Part shown: piece by piece, positions 35,842 to 45,343 of the stretch
Layout of the letters: the number at the start of each line of letters is the position of its first letter
How positions within the stretch are numbered: the stretch's first letter is position 1
Assembly (NCBI GenBank): GCA_902547315.1
Contig: CACCND010000004.1
Location: forward strand, 47,577 to 111,576
Length of the DNA stretch: 64,000 nt
Source of the DNA: an uncultured Pelagibacteraceae bacterium
GTDB lineage: Bacteria; Pseudomonadota; Alphaproteobacteria; Pelagibacterales; AG-422-B15
Direction: 5' to 3'
Translations under genes and position numbers: made by a program
Notes under the pieces: model-generated
What the model was told of the DNA's origin: nothing
Seen by the model: the letters and a program-made list of their open reading frames with translations, nothing else
The model's database searches: none

Positions 35842-37144
35842 TTGTAAAATAATTAATGGGACTATAGTTACCCATAACGAGATAAAATCTGCTGATATAG
35901 CAATAAATAATGGGAAAATTATAAATATTGGAAATTTAACAGAGATTAATTCAAAAAAAATTATTGATGCAAATGGTTTGCATATTTTGCCTGGTGCATT
36001 TGACACACAAGTCCATTTTAGAGAACCAGGCAACACAAAAAAAGAAAATCTTAAAACAGGGAGTTTGGCAGCTGTGGCTGGCGGTATAACCTCAGTTTTT
36101 GATATGCCGAATAACAAACCTAGCATCACAACTAGAAAACTCTTTATGAAAAAGCTGAAAAAAGCAGAAGGAAAAATGCATTGTAACTTCGCTTTTTATT
36201 TTGGAGCTGAAAAAAATAACATCAAAGAAATTAAAAAAGTTGAAAAAGTGAAAGGATGCTGTGGAGTGAAGGTTTTTGTTGGTTCTTCAACAGGCACACT
36301 TCTTGTTTCCAATCATGCAGATATTGAAAAAATTATGAGATCAACAAAGAAAATGATCTCTTTTCATTCCGAAAATGAAGATATGCTGATTAGCAGAAAA
36401 AAATACGCTAAGAGAGGTAAACCTCTGAGTCATCAGGTTTGGCGAAATGAAGACACTGCAATAAGTTCAACAATAAAGCTTATAAAATCAGCTAATAGAA
36501 GCAGAAAAAAAATACATATACTTCATATAACAACGGCAGAGGAAATAAAACTAATCCTAAAAAATAGAAAATATGTTTCCTTTGAAGTCACACCTCAACA
36601 CCTAGTATTAAAATCCCCAGATTGTTATAAAAAACTAGGCACCTTCGCCCAAATGAATCCACCTATTAGAGGAAATAGACATCTAAAAGTTATTAGAAAA
36701 ACTCTCCAAAAGGGCCTGATAGATATAATTGGATCGGACCATGCGCCTCATTTAAAGTCAGAAAAAAAACAAATTTACCCCAGTAGTCCGTCAGGAATGC
36801 CAGGAGTACAAACCTTACTTCCGATTTTATTAAATGAAGTCTCAAAAAAAACAATTTCACTAAATGAGGTAGTAAAACTAACAAGTTTTAATCCAAAGAA
36901 AATCTTTAAGGTTAAAAATAAAGGATTAATCAAGGTCGGCTATGATGCCGACCTCACAATAGTTGACATGAATAAGACCAAGAAAGTTTTGAATAAAGAA
37001 ATGAAAACAAAATGTGGATGGACACCATTTCACGGTATGAAGCTAAAAGGTTGGCCTGTAGGAACAATTGTAAATGGCAAGACTGTGTTTTGGAAAAATA
37101 AAATTAATAAATCAGTCTTTGGCAATCCAATAATCTTTAATTAA
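35834..37144 (+). CDS. pyrC: Dihydroorotase (class I)
   Basis: 436 aa amidohydrolase. Metal-site segments: PGAFDTQVHFREPG near residue 58, the likely carbamylated Lys in CGVKVFVGSS, His in ISFHSENED and LHITTAEE, and Asp in GSDHAPH. NNKPSIT and SPSGMPGVQT are typical. It closes carbamoyl aspartate to dihydroorotate in pyrimidine synthesis. The first motif reads DTQVH where most class I enzymes have DxHxH; I recall the Gln in several alphaproteobacterial dihydroorotases, so activity is plausible. Allantoinase or hydantoinase is an alternative. Confidence 0.83.
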   Translation: MIDCKIINGTIVTHNEIKSADIAINNGKIINIGNLTEINSKKIIDANGLHILPGAFDTQVHFREPGNTKKENLKTGSLAAVAGGITSVFDMPNNKPSITTRKLFMKKLKKAEGKMHCNFAFYFGAEKNNIKEIKKVEKVKGCCGVKVFVGSSTGTLLVSNHADIEKIMRSTKKMISFHSENEDMLISRKKYAKRGKPLSHQVWRNEDTAISSTIKLIKSANRSRKKIHILHITTAEEIKLILKNRKYVSFEVTPQHLVLKSPDCYKKLGTFAQMNPPIRGNRHLKVIRKTLQKGLIDIIGSDHAPHLKSEKKQIYPSSPSGMPGVQTLLPILLNEVSKKTISLNEVVKLTSFNPKKIFKVKNKGLIKVGYDADLTIVDMNKTKKVLNKEMKTKCGWTPFHGMKLKGWPVGTIVNGKTVFWKNKINKSVFGNPIIFN

Positions 37145-37914
37145 CTGCGAGCAATAAAAGAAGAATTCTTAAAGCTTGTTTTACCATAACGAAGAACCTT
37201 ACGATCTAAAGTTTTTATTCTTCCACCTGCGTATCTTAATATAGCATCTCCAGCTGCAGTGTCCCATTCCATTGTGGTGCCAAATCTAGGATATACGTTT
37301 GCTAAACCATGTGCAATATAACACAATTTTATTGAACTACCTGAATATATTATCTTATTAGCATTGTATTTTTTAAAAATCATTTTTTTTGCTTTTTTTA
37401 TTTCACTTTCAACAAGAGAATGAGACCTGCTTACAATTACTATATTTTTTTTCCTCTTTTTTATTTTAATTTTTTTAATATTATTTATTTTTCCTTTTTT
37501 ACTTAATTTCGCAAAATATGATTTTTTTTCTTTTGTGAAATAAAGTTTATTTTTAGTAGGCATGTAAATAATACCGAATACCGGTTTATTATTTTCTATA
37601 AGACCAATATTTACGGTAAATTCACCATTGCCCTTCAAGAATTCTTTTGTACCATCTAATGGGTCTACTAGCCAAAATCTTTGAGCAGCCCTTCCTTTTT
37701 TAGTTTGCTCTTCTGATACAATTGAAATTTTAGGAAAATTTTTTTTTAAACCCTTACAAATTATGTCATTAGCCCTAATATCTGCATTTGTGACAGGAGA
37801 ATTATCTGACTTGAAGCTTTTGATTACCTTTTTTTCATAGATTTTCAAAATTTCAATTCCAGCAAAATGAACAATCTTAATTAACTCATCTAGTTTCTTA
37901 GGCGATATTTTCAT
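37141..37914 (-). CDS. cysQ: 3'(2'),5'-bisphosphate nucleotidase (CysQ)
   Basis: 257 aa inositol monophosphatase-superfamily protein. Metal motifs: VSEEQTKKGR (Glu pair), WLVDPLDGTKEFLKGNGEFTVN (DPLDGTKEF is characteristic of CysQ) and MEWDTAAGDAIL near the C-terminus. It hydrolyses PAP from sulfate assimilation to AMP. The middle section is very Lys-rich. Convergent with pyrC (four-base overlap), divergent from mnmA. Confidence 0.87.
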   Translation of the reverse strand: MKISPKKLDELIKIVHFAGIEILKIYEKKVIKSFKSDNSPVTNADIRANDIICKGLKKNFPKISIVSEEQTKKGRAAQRFWLVDPLDGTKEFLKGNGEFTVNIGLIENNKPVFGIIYMPTKNKLYFTKEKKSYFAKLSKKGKINNIKKIKIKKRKKNIVIVSRSHSLVESEIKKAKKMIFKKYNANKIIYSGSSIKLCYIAHGLANVYPRFGTTMEWDTAAGDAILRYAGGRIKTLDRKVLRYGKTSFKNSSFIARS

Positions 37915-37988
37915 AGCAGAAGCAAAACTTGCAAAATAGACAATAAGACAAATATATTATACATACCAGAGCAAAGTTATTAAATTAA

Positions 37989-39083
37989 ATGAAATACAAC
38001 GAATACGCATTAAGGGAAAATAATCCAATTGTAGTAGCAATGTCAGGCGGCGTTGATTCTTCGGTTGCGGCTGCACTAATGACTAATGCTTATGAAGATG
38101 TAATAGGTGTTACTCTTAGACTCTATGACGAAAAAAAAATATCCAACTCTAAAACATGTTGTTCTGGAGCTGACATCATGGATGCTAAAAAAATTGCAAA
38201 TACCATAACTATTCCTCATTATGTTTTTGATTATGAAGAAATTTTTAAAAAAAATGTAATAGAACCATTTATTAGCGAATATAAATCAGGCAGGACTCCT
38301 ATACCTTGCATAAATTGTAATGAAAAAGTGAAGTTTAAGGATCTACTATCTTTTGCAAAGGAAATAAACGCCAAGTCACTAGTTACTGGGCACTATATAA
38401 AAAAAATAAAAATAGATAAAGAATGGAGATTATATATCCCTCAAGATAAAGATAGGGATCAGTCTTATTTTTTGTTTACATTGAAGCAAGAGGATTTAGA
38501 TCTTATTGAATTCCCCCTGGGTGATTATAAAAAAGATGAAATAAGAGATTTGGCTTTGAAATTAAATTTACATGTATTTAATAAAAGTGATAGTCAAGAT
38601 ATTTGTTTCATACCTGATGGAGACTATAAAAAATTTGTAAATAAAAGTATCGATAACACTGAAGGTGACGTAGTAGATTTAGATGGCAATGTGCTTAATA
38701 AACATAGTGGTATTCAAAACTTTACCATTGGACAAAGAAGAGGTCTCGGAATATCACAAAATAAACCTCTTTATGTAAAGCAGATTGATAAAGATAAAAA
38801 CAGAGTAATTGTTGCAAACAAGAGTAAAATAAGATCTTCAACTATAAATGTTGAAAATATTAATTTAATCTCAAATAGTATACCAAGTAATTTATATGTG
38901 AGAGTTCGTTCAACTGGAAAATTATTAAAAGCAAATATTGAGATCAAGGATGAAGACAGGGCAACAATTTTATTAAATACACCTGAAACGGCTGTTTCAC
39001 CTGGTCAAGCCTGTGTTTTTTATTCAAAGGATGAATTTGGTATTCGGCTTTTGGGAGGTGGATGGATCCATTCGACAAATTAG
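37989..39083 (+). CDS. mnmA: tRNA-specific 2-thiouridylase
   Basis: 364 aa. The PP-loop AMSGGVDSSVAAALM near the N-terminus binds ATP. The catalytic cysteines lie in PCINCNEKVKF and SQDICFIPDGDY, and GQRRGLGIS and PGQACVFY complete the family pattern. It makes s2U34 in tRNAs for Lys, Glu and Gln. It runs as a single gene upstream of tRNA-Met. Confidence 0.94.
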   Translation: MKYNEYALRENNPIVVAMSGGVDSSVAAALMTNAYEDVIGVTLRLYDEKKISNSKTCCSGADIMDAKKIANTITIPHYVFDYEEIFKKNVIEPFISEYKSGRTPIPCINCNEKVKFKDLLSFAKEINAKSLVTGHYIKKIKIDKEWRLYIPQDKDRDQSYFLFTLKQEDLDLIEFPLGDYKKDEIRDLALKLNLHVFNKSDSQDICFIPDGDYKKFVNKSIDNTEGDVVDLDGNVLNKHSGIQNFTIGQRRGLGISQNKPLYVKQIDKDKNRVIVANKSKIRSSTINVENINLISNSIPSNLYVRVRSTGKLLKANIEIKDEDRATILLNTPETAVSPGQACVFYSKDEFGIRLLGGGWIHSTN

Positions 39084-39110
39084 TATTATTGTATATTATT
39101 GCTCATCTTC

Positions 39111-39187
39111 GGCGGGGTAGCTCAGTTGGTTAGAGCGGAGGAATCATAATCCTTAGGTCGGGGGTTCAAATCCCTCTCCCGCTACCA
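39111..39187 (+). tRNA. tRNA-Met(CAT), probably elongator
   Basis: 77 bases. Acceptor GGCGGGG pairs with TCCCGCT (two G-U), the D-arm is TAGCTCAGTTGGTTAGAGC, the anticodon loop is ATCATAA (CAT), the T-loop is GGTTCAAATCC, and CCA is encoded. It closely resembles alphaproteobacterial elongator tRNA-Met; the Ile2 (lysidine) type cannot be fully ruled out. Confidence 0.92.
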
Positions 39188-39191
39188 CAAA

Positions 39192-40304
39192 TCATATTGT
39201 TTCTAAATACTCTATAATTTTTTTGTTCCATGAATATTTATTTCTTGCTAATTTCTGGCCATTCTTTCCAAGTTTTTTTCTTAATACACTATTTTTTACA
39301 AGTAGTTTAACATTGTCTGTTATATTTTTCTGATCACCAGACTTGCATATAAGTCCAGTCTCATTTTCTAAAATTGCATCAGATATGCCCCCGCTATCGC
39401 TTCCAATAGATGGTATTCCATGAAATGCAGCATCTATGTAAGCCATACCGAAACCTTCAACAGACTCCCCAACTTCAACTGGCGTCATCGCAAATATATC
39501 AGAATTTTTAAGTAAAAGTGATTTCTCTGGTTCAGTAATCCAATCAAGAAACTTTACATGCATTTCGATATCTAATTTATTAATATAAGTTTTTAACTGG
39601 CTTAAATAAGGACCATTTCCAGCAATTAAATATAGTATATTTGGATATTCTTCTTTTAATTCCTTTATTGCATGCAATATAAATACATGTCCTTTACGTT
39701 CTTCTAAGCGTGCTAACGTAATGATAATTGGAGATTTATTTCGAAGCAATTGTTGAGTGTAAATTTGATCTTTCGTTGTTATAAATTTCTCATATACATC
39801 AATTCCAGGATGTATAATTTTGATTATCTTTTTATCCACATTTAAAGAAGCAATCATTAGATCTTTTGTATAATTTGAATTAGCGATGATTTTGTGTACT
39901 TTTTGATAGGTGGAAATTATTCTTATTTTTTTATATCTATTATTAAAAGAAAATAAGCTTTTATTTTTTTTAGGTATTTCAGTCCCATGAGCTAGAACAA
40001 TAATTTTAGTTTTTATTTCATTTATATACTCAACACTTTTCCATGAGTCAGCGTATATTGCTTTCACATCTTTTTCTTCACATATTTTTTTTAAAAACTT
40101 CGCCTTTCTAAGACGTCTAAGAGGTTTCCATCCAGAAAATCTTATTATTTGATAATTTTTTTCTTTATCATCTTTATGATTAAGTCCGTCGGCCAAAACC
40201 GTAACATCTTCCCCATGATGAGACATCGCTTCTGCCATCCCAGTCATTAGAGACTCTATCCCTCCTATTTTAGGCGCAAAACATTGAGTTGTGATGATGA
40301 TCAC
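39192..40304 (-). CDS. Glycosyltransferase family 4
   Basis: 370 aa, GT-B fold. N-terminal TQCFAPKIGGIESLMTGMAEAM is the acceptor-side loop, and the C-terminal half has IITLARLEERKGHVFILHAI and the nucleotide-sugar motif region ESVEGFGMAYIDAAFHGIPSIGSDSGG (parts: GFGMAYIDAAFHG). It likely builds a surface polysaccharide or glycolipid. Donor and acceptor unknown. It ends five bases after the convergent tRNA-Met and sits 10 bases after the thioredoxin-like gene. Confidence 0.82.
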   Translation of the reverse strand: MIIITTQCFAPKIGGIESLMTGMAEAMSHHGEDVTVLADGLNHKDDKEKNYQIIRFSGWKPLRRLRKAKFLKKICEEKDVKAIYADSWKSVEYINEIKTKIIVLAHGTEIPKKNKSLFSFNNRYKKIRIISTYQKVHKIIANSNYTKDLMIASLNVDKKIIKIIHPGIDVYEKFITTKDQIYTQQLLRNKSPIIITLARLEERKGHVFILHAIKELKEEYPNILYLIAGNGPYLSQLKTYINKLDIEMHVKFLDWITEPEKSLLLKNSDIFAMTPVEVGESVEGFGMAYIDAAFHGIPSIGSDSGGISDAILENETGLICKSGDQKNITDNVKLLVKNSVLRKKLGKNGQKLARNKYSWNKKIIEYLETI

Positions 40305-40314
40305 TGAAGATTCT

Positions 40315-40875
40315 TTATTCTTTCCATTTAATTGAACATCCTATGCTTGGTATCTGGTTTTTGGGGCCTACGCCTGTTTCAGAAACTTTTATCATTGCTT
40401 CAAGTAATTCTTTTCTGGCGTTAGGAATAATTTCCATTTTTGACTCTTCCAGCCTACCTCTATACTGCAGCTCATCCTTTGAATTGAATCCAAAAAAATC
40501 TGGAGTACATACCGCATTATATTGTCTGCCAACAACCTGGGTTTCGTCGTATACATAAGGAAATATAAAATTATTTTTTTTTGAAAATATTTTCATATTT
40601 TCAAATGAGTCCTCTGCCCCATATTTTGGATCATCTACATCATTAGACATTATAGCAACTACACCAATATCTTTTTGCTTTAATTCAGTAATATCCTCTA
40701 CAATTCTGTGTATAACTGATTTGACATAGGGACAATGATTACAAATGAACATTACTAATGTTCCATTTTTTCCTCTTATATCATCAAGAGAGTAGTATTT
40801 GTTGTCGACTCCAATTAGGTTGAAACCTGGAGCTTTCCATCCAAAATCACAGATTGGTGTTTCTAATGCGACCAT
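40315..40875 (-). CDS. Thioredoxin-fold protein (AhpC/TSA-like)
   Basis: 186 aa. TLVMFICNHCPYVKSVIHRI carries a CxxC pair at the start of the thioredoxin fold, followed by IGVVAIMSNDVDDPKYGAEDS and YDETQVVGRQYNAVCTPDFFGF with the cis-Pro (TPD). This is the small redoxin family with an NHCPYVK motif, common in bacteria and thought to be a thiol-disulfide or peroxidase-type protein. No signal peptide, so probably cytosolic. Confidence 0.82.
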   Translation of the reverse strand: MVALETPICDFGWKAPGFNLIGVDNKYYSLDDIRGKNGTLVMFICNHCPYVKSVIHRIVEDITELKQKDIGVVAIMSNDVDDPKYGAEDSFENMKIFSKKNNFIFPYVYDETQVVGRQYNAVCTPDFFGFNSKDELQYRGRLEESKMEIIPNARKELLEAMIKVSETGVGPKNQIPSIGCSIKWKE

Positions 40876-40938
40876 AATTTTCTTTCTATTGGTTAAATAT
40901 CTCGTTACTATATTTCTTACTTAACTAAATAACAAGAT

Positions 40939-41469
40939 ATGATCTATTCACTCGGAGAAAAAAAAATAAATACAGATAGTGTTGATTTTTGGGTTGCACC
41001 CAATGCTGCTGTTATTGGGGATATCACATTTAAAAAAAATGCAAGTGTATGGTTTGGTGCTGTTTTGCGGGGAGACAATGACCCTATAATTATTGGAGAA
41101 AATTCAAACATCCAAGATAATTCAGTTTGTCATACAGATGATGGTATGCCGCTTTTAATAGGTGATAATGTAACGGTAGGACATAAAGTTATTTTGCATA
41201 GTTGTACAGTCGGAAATAATTCTCTTATAGGAATGGGTTCGACTGTTTTAAATAAGGCAAAAATAGGAAATAATTGCTTGGTTGGAGCTAATACTCTAAT
41301 AACTGAGGGAAAAGAGTTTCCTGATAATAGCCTAATTGTTGGTTCTCCTGGTGCTGTAAAAAGAGAGTTGACAGATATGGAAAAAAAAATAATTGAACTT
41401 AGTGCTTTTCACTATGTTGAAAATATGAAAAAATTTAAAGCTAATTTAAAAGAAGATAACACTAAATGA
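40939..41469 (+). CDS. Gamma-class carbonic anhydrase family protein
   Basis: 176 aa left-handed beta-helix with hexapeptide repeats (VIGDITFKKNASVWFGAVLRGDNDPI, in parts IGDITFKKNASVWFG and LRGDN). Zinc His ligands fit VCHTDDG and GHKVILHSC. The family (YrdA/PaaY-like) includes active carbonic anhydrases and thioesterase-like proteins, so the activity is uncertain. It overlaps the GMC gene by four bases, which hints at joint expression. Confidence 0.85.
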   Translation: MIYSLGEKKINTDSVDFWVAPNAAVIGDITFKKNASVWFGAVLRGDNDPIIIGENSNIQDNSVCHTDDGMPLLIGDNVTVGHKVILHSCTVGNNSLIGMGSTVLNKAKIGNNCLVGANTLITEGKEFPDNSLIVGSPGAVKRELTDMEKKIIELSAFHYVENMKKFKANLKEDNTK

Positions 41470-43127
41470 ACAGTTATGACTATATAATTGCTGGTGCAGG
41501 TTCAGCTGGCTGTGTTCTTGCCAATAGACTCTCTAAAGATCCCAATACAAAGGTTCTTTTGATCGAAGCAGGCGGTACTACATGGCATCCGTTCGTTAAA
41601 ATGCCAGCAGGTGTACTCGAGCTAATTTCTGGCGAGGGTGCTGGTAAATTTTATAATTATGGCTATTGGACAGAAGGTCAGCCTCACTTAAATAATAGGA
41701 AACTTTTCTTCCCTCGAGGTAAAGGTCTGGGAGGTTCAAGTAATATAAATGGAATGCTTTATGTAAGAGGTCACTCCCGAGATTATGACATTTGGAGACA
41801 GCTCGGCAATGAAGGATGGTCTTATGAGGAAGTTTTACCATATTTTAAAAGAGCTGAAAAAAATGAAAATGGATCATCTGAATTTCATGGTAGCGATGGA
41901 GAGTTAAGTGTCCAAAATCCAGTATTTGAAAATAATCCATTGCATCGTTGCTTTCTAAATGCTGGTAAAGAAGCAGGCTATAAATACATAGAAGACATTA
42001 ATCAATATGATAATGAAGGTTTTGGACCATGTCCTCAAACTATTTCAAAAGGCTATAGAGCAAGTACGAGTTTTTCATTTTTAAATCCTATTAAAGATAG
42101 AAATAATTTAATAATTGCAACTAATTCAACAACCAACAAACTAATATTTGAAGGTACAAAATGTGTTGGACTTCAGTATCTAAAAGGAAAAGAAGTTATA
42201 GAGGCATATGCTGAGAGGGAAGTAATTGTATGTGGAGGTGCTATTAATTCGCCGCAGATATTACAACTATCAGGAATAGGTAAAGGAGATTACATTAAAA
42301 AATGGGGATTAAAAGTTGTAGCTGATCTTCCTGGAGTAGGTGAAAATTTACAGGATCATTTAGATGTACTATCTCATTACGAGTGCACGCAGCCAGTAAC
42401 GGAAGCAAAATATACAGCAGGTGGACTTGCAGTATTTAGAATGGCGGCAATTTTAGCCCAATGGATGATAACTAAAAAAGGTCCAGGGAATGACATTGGC
42501 TTATCAGGTGTATCATTTTTAAAAACAGATGACACGCTCGACCTTCCTGATATTCAAATGCACTTTATTGGATCGCTTTTAAAAGATCATGGAAAGACTA
42601 GACCGGATTCACATGCGTTCAGTAATCACGTATGTATGCTTAGACCAGAAAGTAGAGGCTACATTGCACTCAAATCTCTAGATCCAACAGTTCCTCCTAT
42701 TATTCAGCCTAATTATTTTGCTACTCAAAAAGATCGAGACACACTCATCAAGGGAGTGAAAATGTCTCGAGAAATTATGAATCAGTCTGCTTTTGATGAA
42801 TACCGAGGTAAAGAGATGACCCCCGGAGTTCATGTTCAAACAGATGCCGAAATAGAAGAATTTATCAGAAATGCTGCTGAAACAATTTATCATCCAGTTG
42901 GTACCTGTAAAATGGGCAGTGATGAATTTGCAGTTGTAGACGATAAATTAAGAGTTAGAGGAGTAGAAAATTTAAGAGTCATCGATGCGTCTGTAATGCC
43001 AACTCTAATTGGTGGAAATACGAACGCGCCAACAATTATGATAGCTGATAAAATTTCTGATCATATTCTTGGCAATGAATTCCTTCCCCCACAGCATGTG
43101 AGCTACAAAGATAAAAACGCTGCATAA
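41466..43127 (+). CDS. GMC-family alcohol/choline dehydrogenase-like flavoprotein
   Basis: 553 aa. FAD fold IIAGAGSAGCVLANRLS, PRGKGLGGSSNINGMLYVRG, CGGAINSPQILQLSGIG, and the C-terminal YHPVGTCKMG with GGNTNAPTIMI. The GTCKMG and NTNAPT signatures are those of generic GMC alcohol dehydrogenases, unlike the SCTCKMG/NLNATT of betA at 2411-4045, so this paralogue probably oxidises another alcohol. The enzyme is FAD-dependent, its electron acceptor unknown. It is followed two bases later by the acylase gene. Confidence 0.82.
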   Translation: MNSYDYIIAGAGSAGCVLANRLSKDPNTKVLLIEAGGTTWHPFVKMPAGVLELISGEGAGKFYNYGYWTEGQPHLNNRKLFFPRGKGLGGSSNINGMLYVRGHSRDYDIWRQLGNEGWSYEEVLPYFKRAEKNENGSSEFHGSDGELSVQNPVFENNPLHRCFLNAGKEAGYKYIEDINQYDNEGFGPCPQTISKGYRASTSFSFLNPIKDRNNLIIATNSTTNKLIFEGTKCVGLQYLKGKEVIEAYAEREVIVCGGAINSPQILQLSGIGKGDYIKKWGLKVVADLPGVGENLQDHLDVLSHYECTQPVTEAKYTAGGLAVFRMAAILAQWMITKKGPGNDIGLSGVSFLKTDDTLDLPDIQMHFIGSLLKDHGKTRPDSHAFSNHVCMLRPESRGYIALKSLDPTVPPIIQPNYFATQKDRDTLIKGVKMSREIMNQSAFDEYRGKEMTPGVHVQTDAEIEEFIRNAAETIYHPVGTCKMGSDEFAVVDDKLRVRGVENLRVIDASVMPTLIGGNTNAPTIMIADKISDHILGNEFLPPQHVSYKDKNAA

Positions 43128-43129
43128 TT

Positions 43130-45307
43130 TTGAATAAATTTTTATTTTCAATTCTTGGAATAGCTCTTATTTTTGTTTCAACACTTATATTGGTTAATCA
43201 ATATAATACCAGAAATTTTGCACAAACTAGTTTTTTAGAAATAGAAAAAAAATACTCTTACAAGATTGAACGAGATCAGTTTGGAGTACCACATGTACAT
43301 GGAGATACTGATAAAGATGCAGCATTCGGATTTGCTTATGCACAAGCAGAGGATGATTTAAAACATGTAGAGATGATGATTAAAATGTCTCGTGGTGAGC
43401 TTTCAAGTTTAAATTTTAATTCGAAAACAATCGCAGCTATTTATTCACTCATTACTGGTGATGGAGACATAATGGAAAACCTAGATGCAATTGAAGGAGT
43501 AGAATTAGATTTTTTATTTAAATTTTTTAATGTTCAGGACACTGTAAATAAAAAAATCTCAGAGATTCCAAAGGAAACAATTAATTATATAAAAGGTTAT
43601 GCAGATGGACTTAATTATTATGCTGCAAAAAATCCGAACTTAGTTGACCAATCTTTATATCCAGCTACTGCATACGATTTGGTTGCTGGGATGACATTTC
43701 GGATGCCGTTATTTTATGGTATCGATCATTCAATTGCTGAACTCATCAATTTAATGGATGATCAAGAAGAGAAAGTTGCAATGAACATTAATGCTCTATC
43801 CGATAATCCAATAGTCGCAAGCATAAATACTTACTTTAAACCATCAGGTTCAAACGCATTTGCTGTTTCCAAAAGTAGATCACAAGACAATGAGACAATG
43901 CTTGTCATTAATTCACACCAGCCATTAACGGGTCCAGTTGCTTGGTATGAAATTCATATAGAAAGTGGAGAGGGCTTAAATATTATGGGCGGTACTTTTC
44001 CAGGGTCGCCATTTGTACATGTTGGCTTTAATGAATATCTCGGGTGGGGAGCTACAGTTAATCAGCCAGATTTATCCGATATTTATGAATTAAAACTTAA
44101 CCCAGAGAATAATGATCAGTATGAACTAGATGGTGCATGGGTTAACTTCACCGAAACGGAACAAGAATTTAAAGTTAAACTGTTTGGCCCTTTCAGTATT
44201 ACATATCCTATACAAATGTACCATTCAGCACATGGGCCTGTTCTGAAAGATGACAATAAAGCCTATGCCCTTAGGTTTGTAGGAATGAATGATGTCAACC
44301 ACTCAACTGCATGGCTCAAAATGAATAAATCAAAAAATATTGATGAATGGCTTGATGCCTTAAGAATGGAACAGCTAGCTAGTTTAAATTTAGTTTACGC
44401 CGATAAAGAAGATAATATTTTTTTTGTTCATAATGTTAAATCGCCAGTAAGAGACCCAAACTATAATTGGATGCAAGTGGTACCCGGAAATAAGAGTGAT
44501 TTAATTTGGAACAATTTTCATCCTTTTGAAAGCGTACCTCAGATCTTAAACCCAAGCTCTGGATATTTATTTAGTACTAATCAAAATCCTTTTTTTGTTA
44601 CAGCTAAGGAAGATAACTTATCTTTATCTAACTTTAATCCAACTATGGGTTTTCAAACACGAACAACGAATAGGGCATATAGAGCTTACGAACTTCTTGA
44701 TCCTGATAAATCAATATCATTTGGTGAACTTGATAAATACAAACATGATAATAAGTTTTCTTACAATTCAAGACAATACAAGTTTATGAAAGAAATTTTC
44801 AATCATGAATTTTCAGAAAATAAATTAAAAAATGCTCAAGAATTTTTGAGAGATTGGGATCTTGGAACTGACTCTGATAATTTACATGCTGCTTTTGGAG
44901 TTTGTATCTTGTCTCCTGAATGGTTGGCAGAAATAACAAGAAAGCCACGCCCAGATCCAATCGACATCTTCATTAATTGTGTTGATGAGTTTGAGAAAAA
45001 CTTTGGGACATTAAGTGTAAAATGGAGTGATGTTAATTTCTTGGAGAGAGGATCAAATTTAGTGCACATTCAAGGAGGGCCCGATGTTTTAAGGGCAATT
45101 TACGCCCCGCGAAGCAATGATGGTATACTCAAAGCTGTTGCTGGAGACGGCCTTTATATCTATGTAAAATGGGATGAAAATAAAAAACAGGTATCAAAAA
45201 GCATTCACCAATTTGGAAGCGCTACAATGAACATGGGTTCTCCGCACTATGATGATCAAATTAATTTATTTGCAAGTGAAAAGCTCAAAGATACATTCTT
45301 TAATTGA
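43130..45307 (+). CDS. Penicillin acylase-family (Ntn) hydrolase
   Basis: 725 aa with a TTG start at 43130 two bases after the GMC gene. A hydrophobic helix at residues about 4-22 suggests export or membrane anchoring. IERDQFGVPHVHGDTDKDAAFGFAYAQAEDDL (parts: DQFGVPHVHGDT, AAFGFAYAQAEDDL) is the family N-terminal region. The nucleophile is Ser241 in PSGSNAFAVS, exposed by autocleavage after Gly240. The C-terminal half has GPVLKDDNKAYALR-type substrate residues. Homologues hydrolyse beta-lactams, acyl-homoserine lactones or other amides; the substrate here is unknown. Confidence 0.85.
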   Translation: MNKFLFSILGIALIFVSTLILVNQYNTRNFAQTSFLEIEKKYSYKIERDQFGVPHVHGDTDKDAAFGFAYAQAEDDLKHVEMMIKMSRGELSSLNFNSKTIAAIYSLITGDGDIMENLDAIEGVELDFLFKFFNVQDTVNKKISEIPKETINYIKGYADGLNYYAAKNPNLVDQSLYPATAYDLVAGMTFRMPLFYGIDHSIAELINLMDDQEEKVAMNINALSDNPIVASINTYFKPSGSNAFAVSKSRSQDNETMLVINSHQPLTGPVAWYEIHIESGEGLNIMGGTFPGSPFVHVGFNEYLGWGATVNQPDLSDIYELKLNPENNDQYELDGAWVNFTETEQEFKVKLFGPFSITYPIQMYHSAHGPVLKDDNKAYALRFVGMNDVNHSTAWLKMNKSKNIDEWLDALRMEQLASLNLVYADKEDNIFFVHNVKSPVRDPNYNWMQVVPGNKSDLIWNNFHPFESVPQILNPSSGYLFSTNQNPFFVTAKEDNLSLSNFNPTMGFQTRTTNRAYRAYELLDPDKSISFGELDKYKHDNKFSYNSRQYKFMKEIFNHEFSENKLKNAQEFLRDWDLGTDSDNLHAAFGVCILSPEWLAEITRKPRPDPIDIFINCVDEFEKNFGTLSVKWSDVNFLERGSNLVHIQGGPDVLRAIYAPRSNDGILKAVAGDGLYIYVKWDENKKQVSKSIHQFGSATMNMGSPHYDDQINLFASEKLKDTFFN

Positions 45308-45343
45308 GCTTGTAGAAAAAAAATAATTATATAAAATTTTCTC

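Noticed and set aside
35834..37144. DTQVH instead of DxHxH in dihydroorotase as a loss of function
   Set aside because: All other metal and carbamate-Lys motifs are intact and I recall the Gln variant in other alphaproteobacterial dihydroorotases, so it seems clade-typical.
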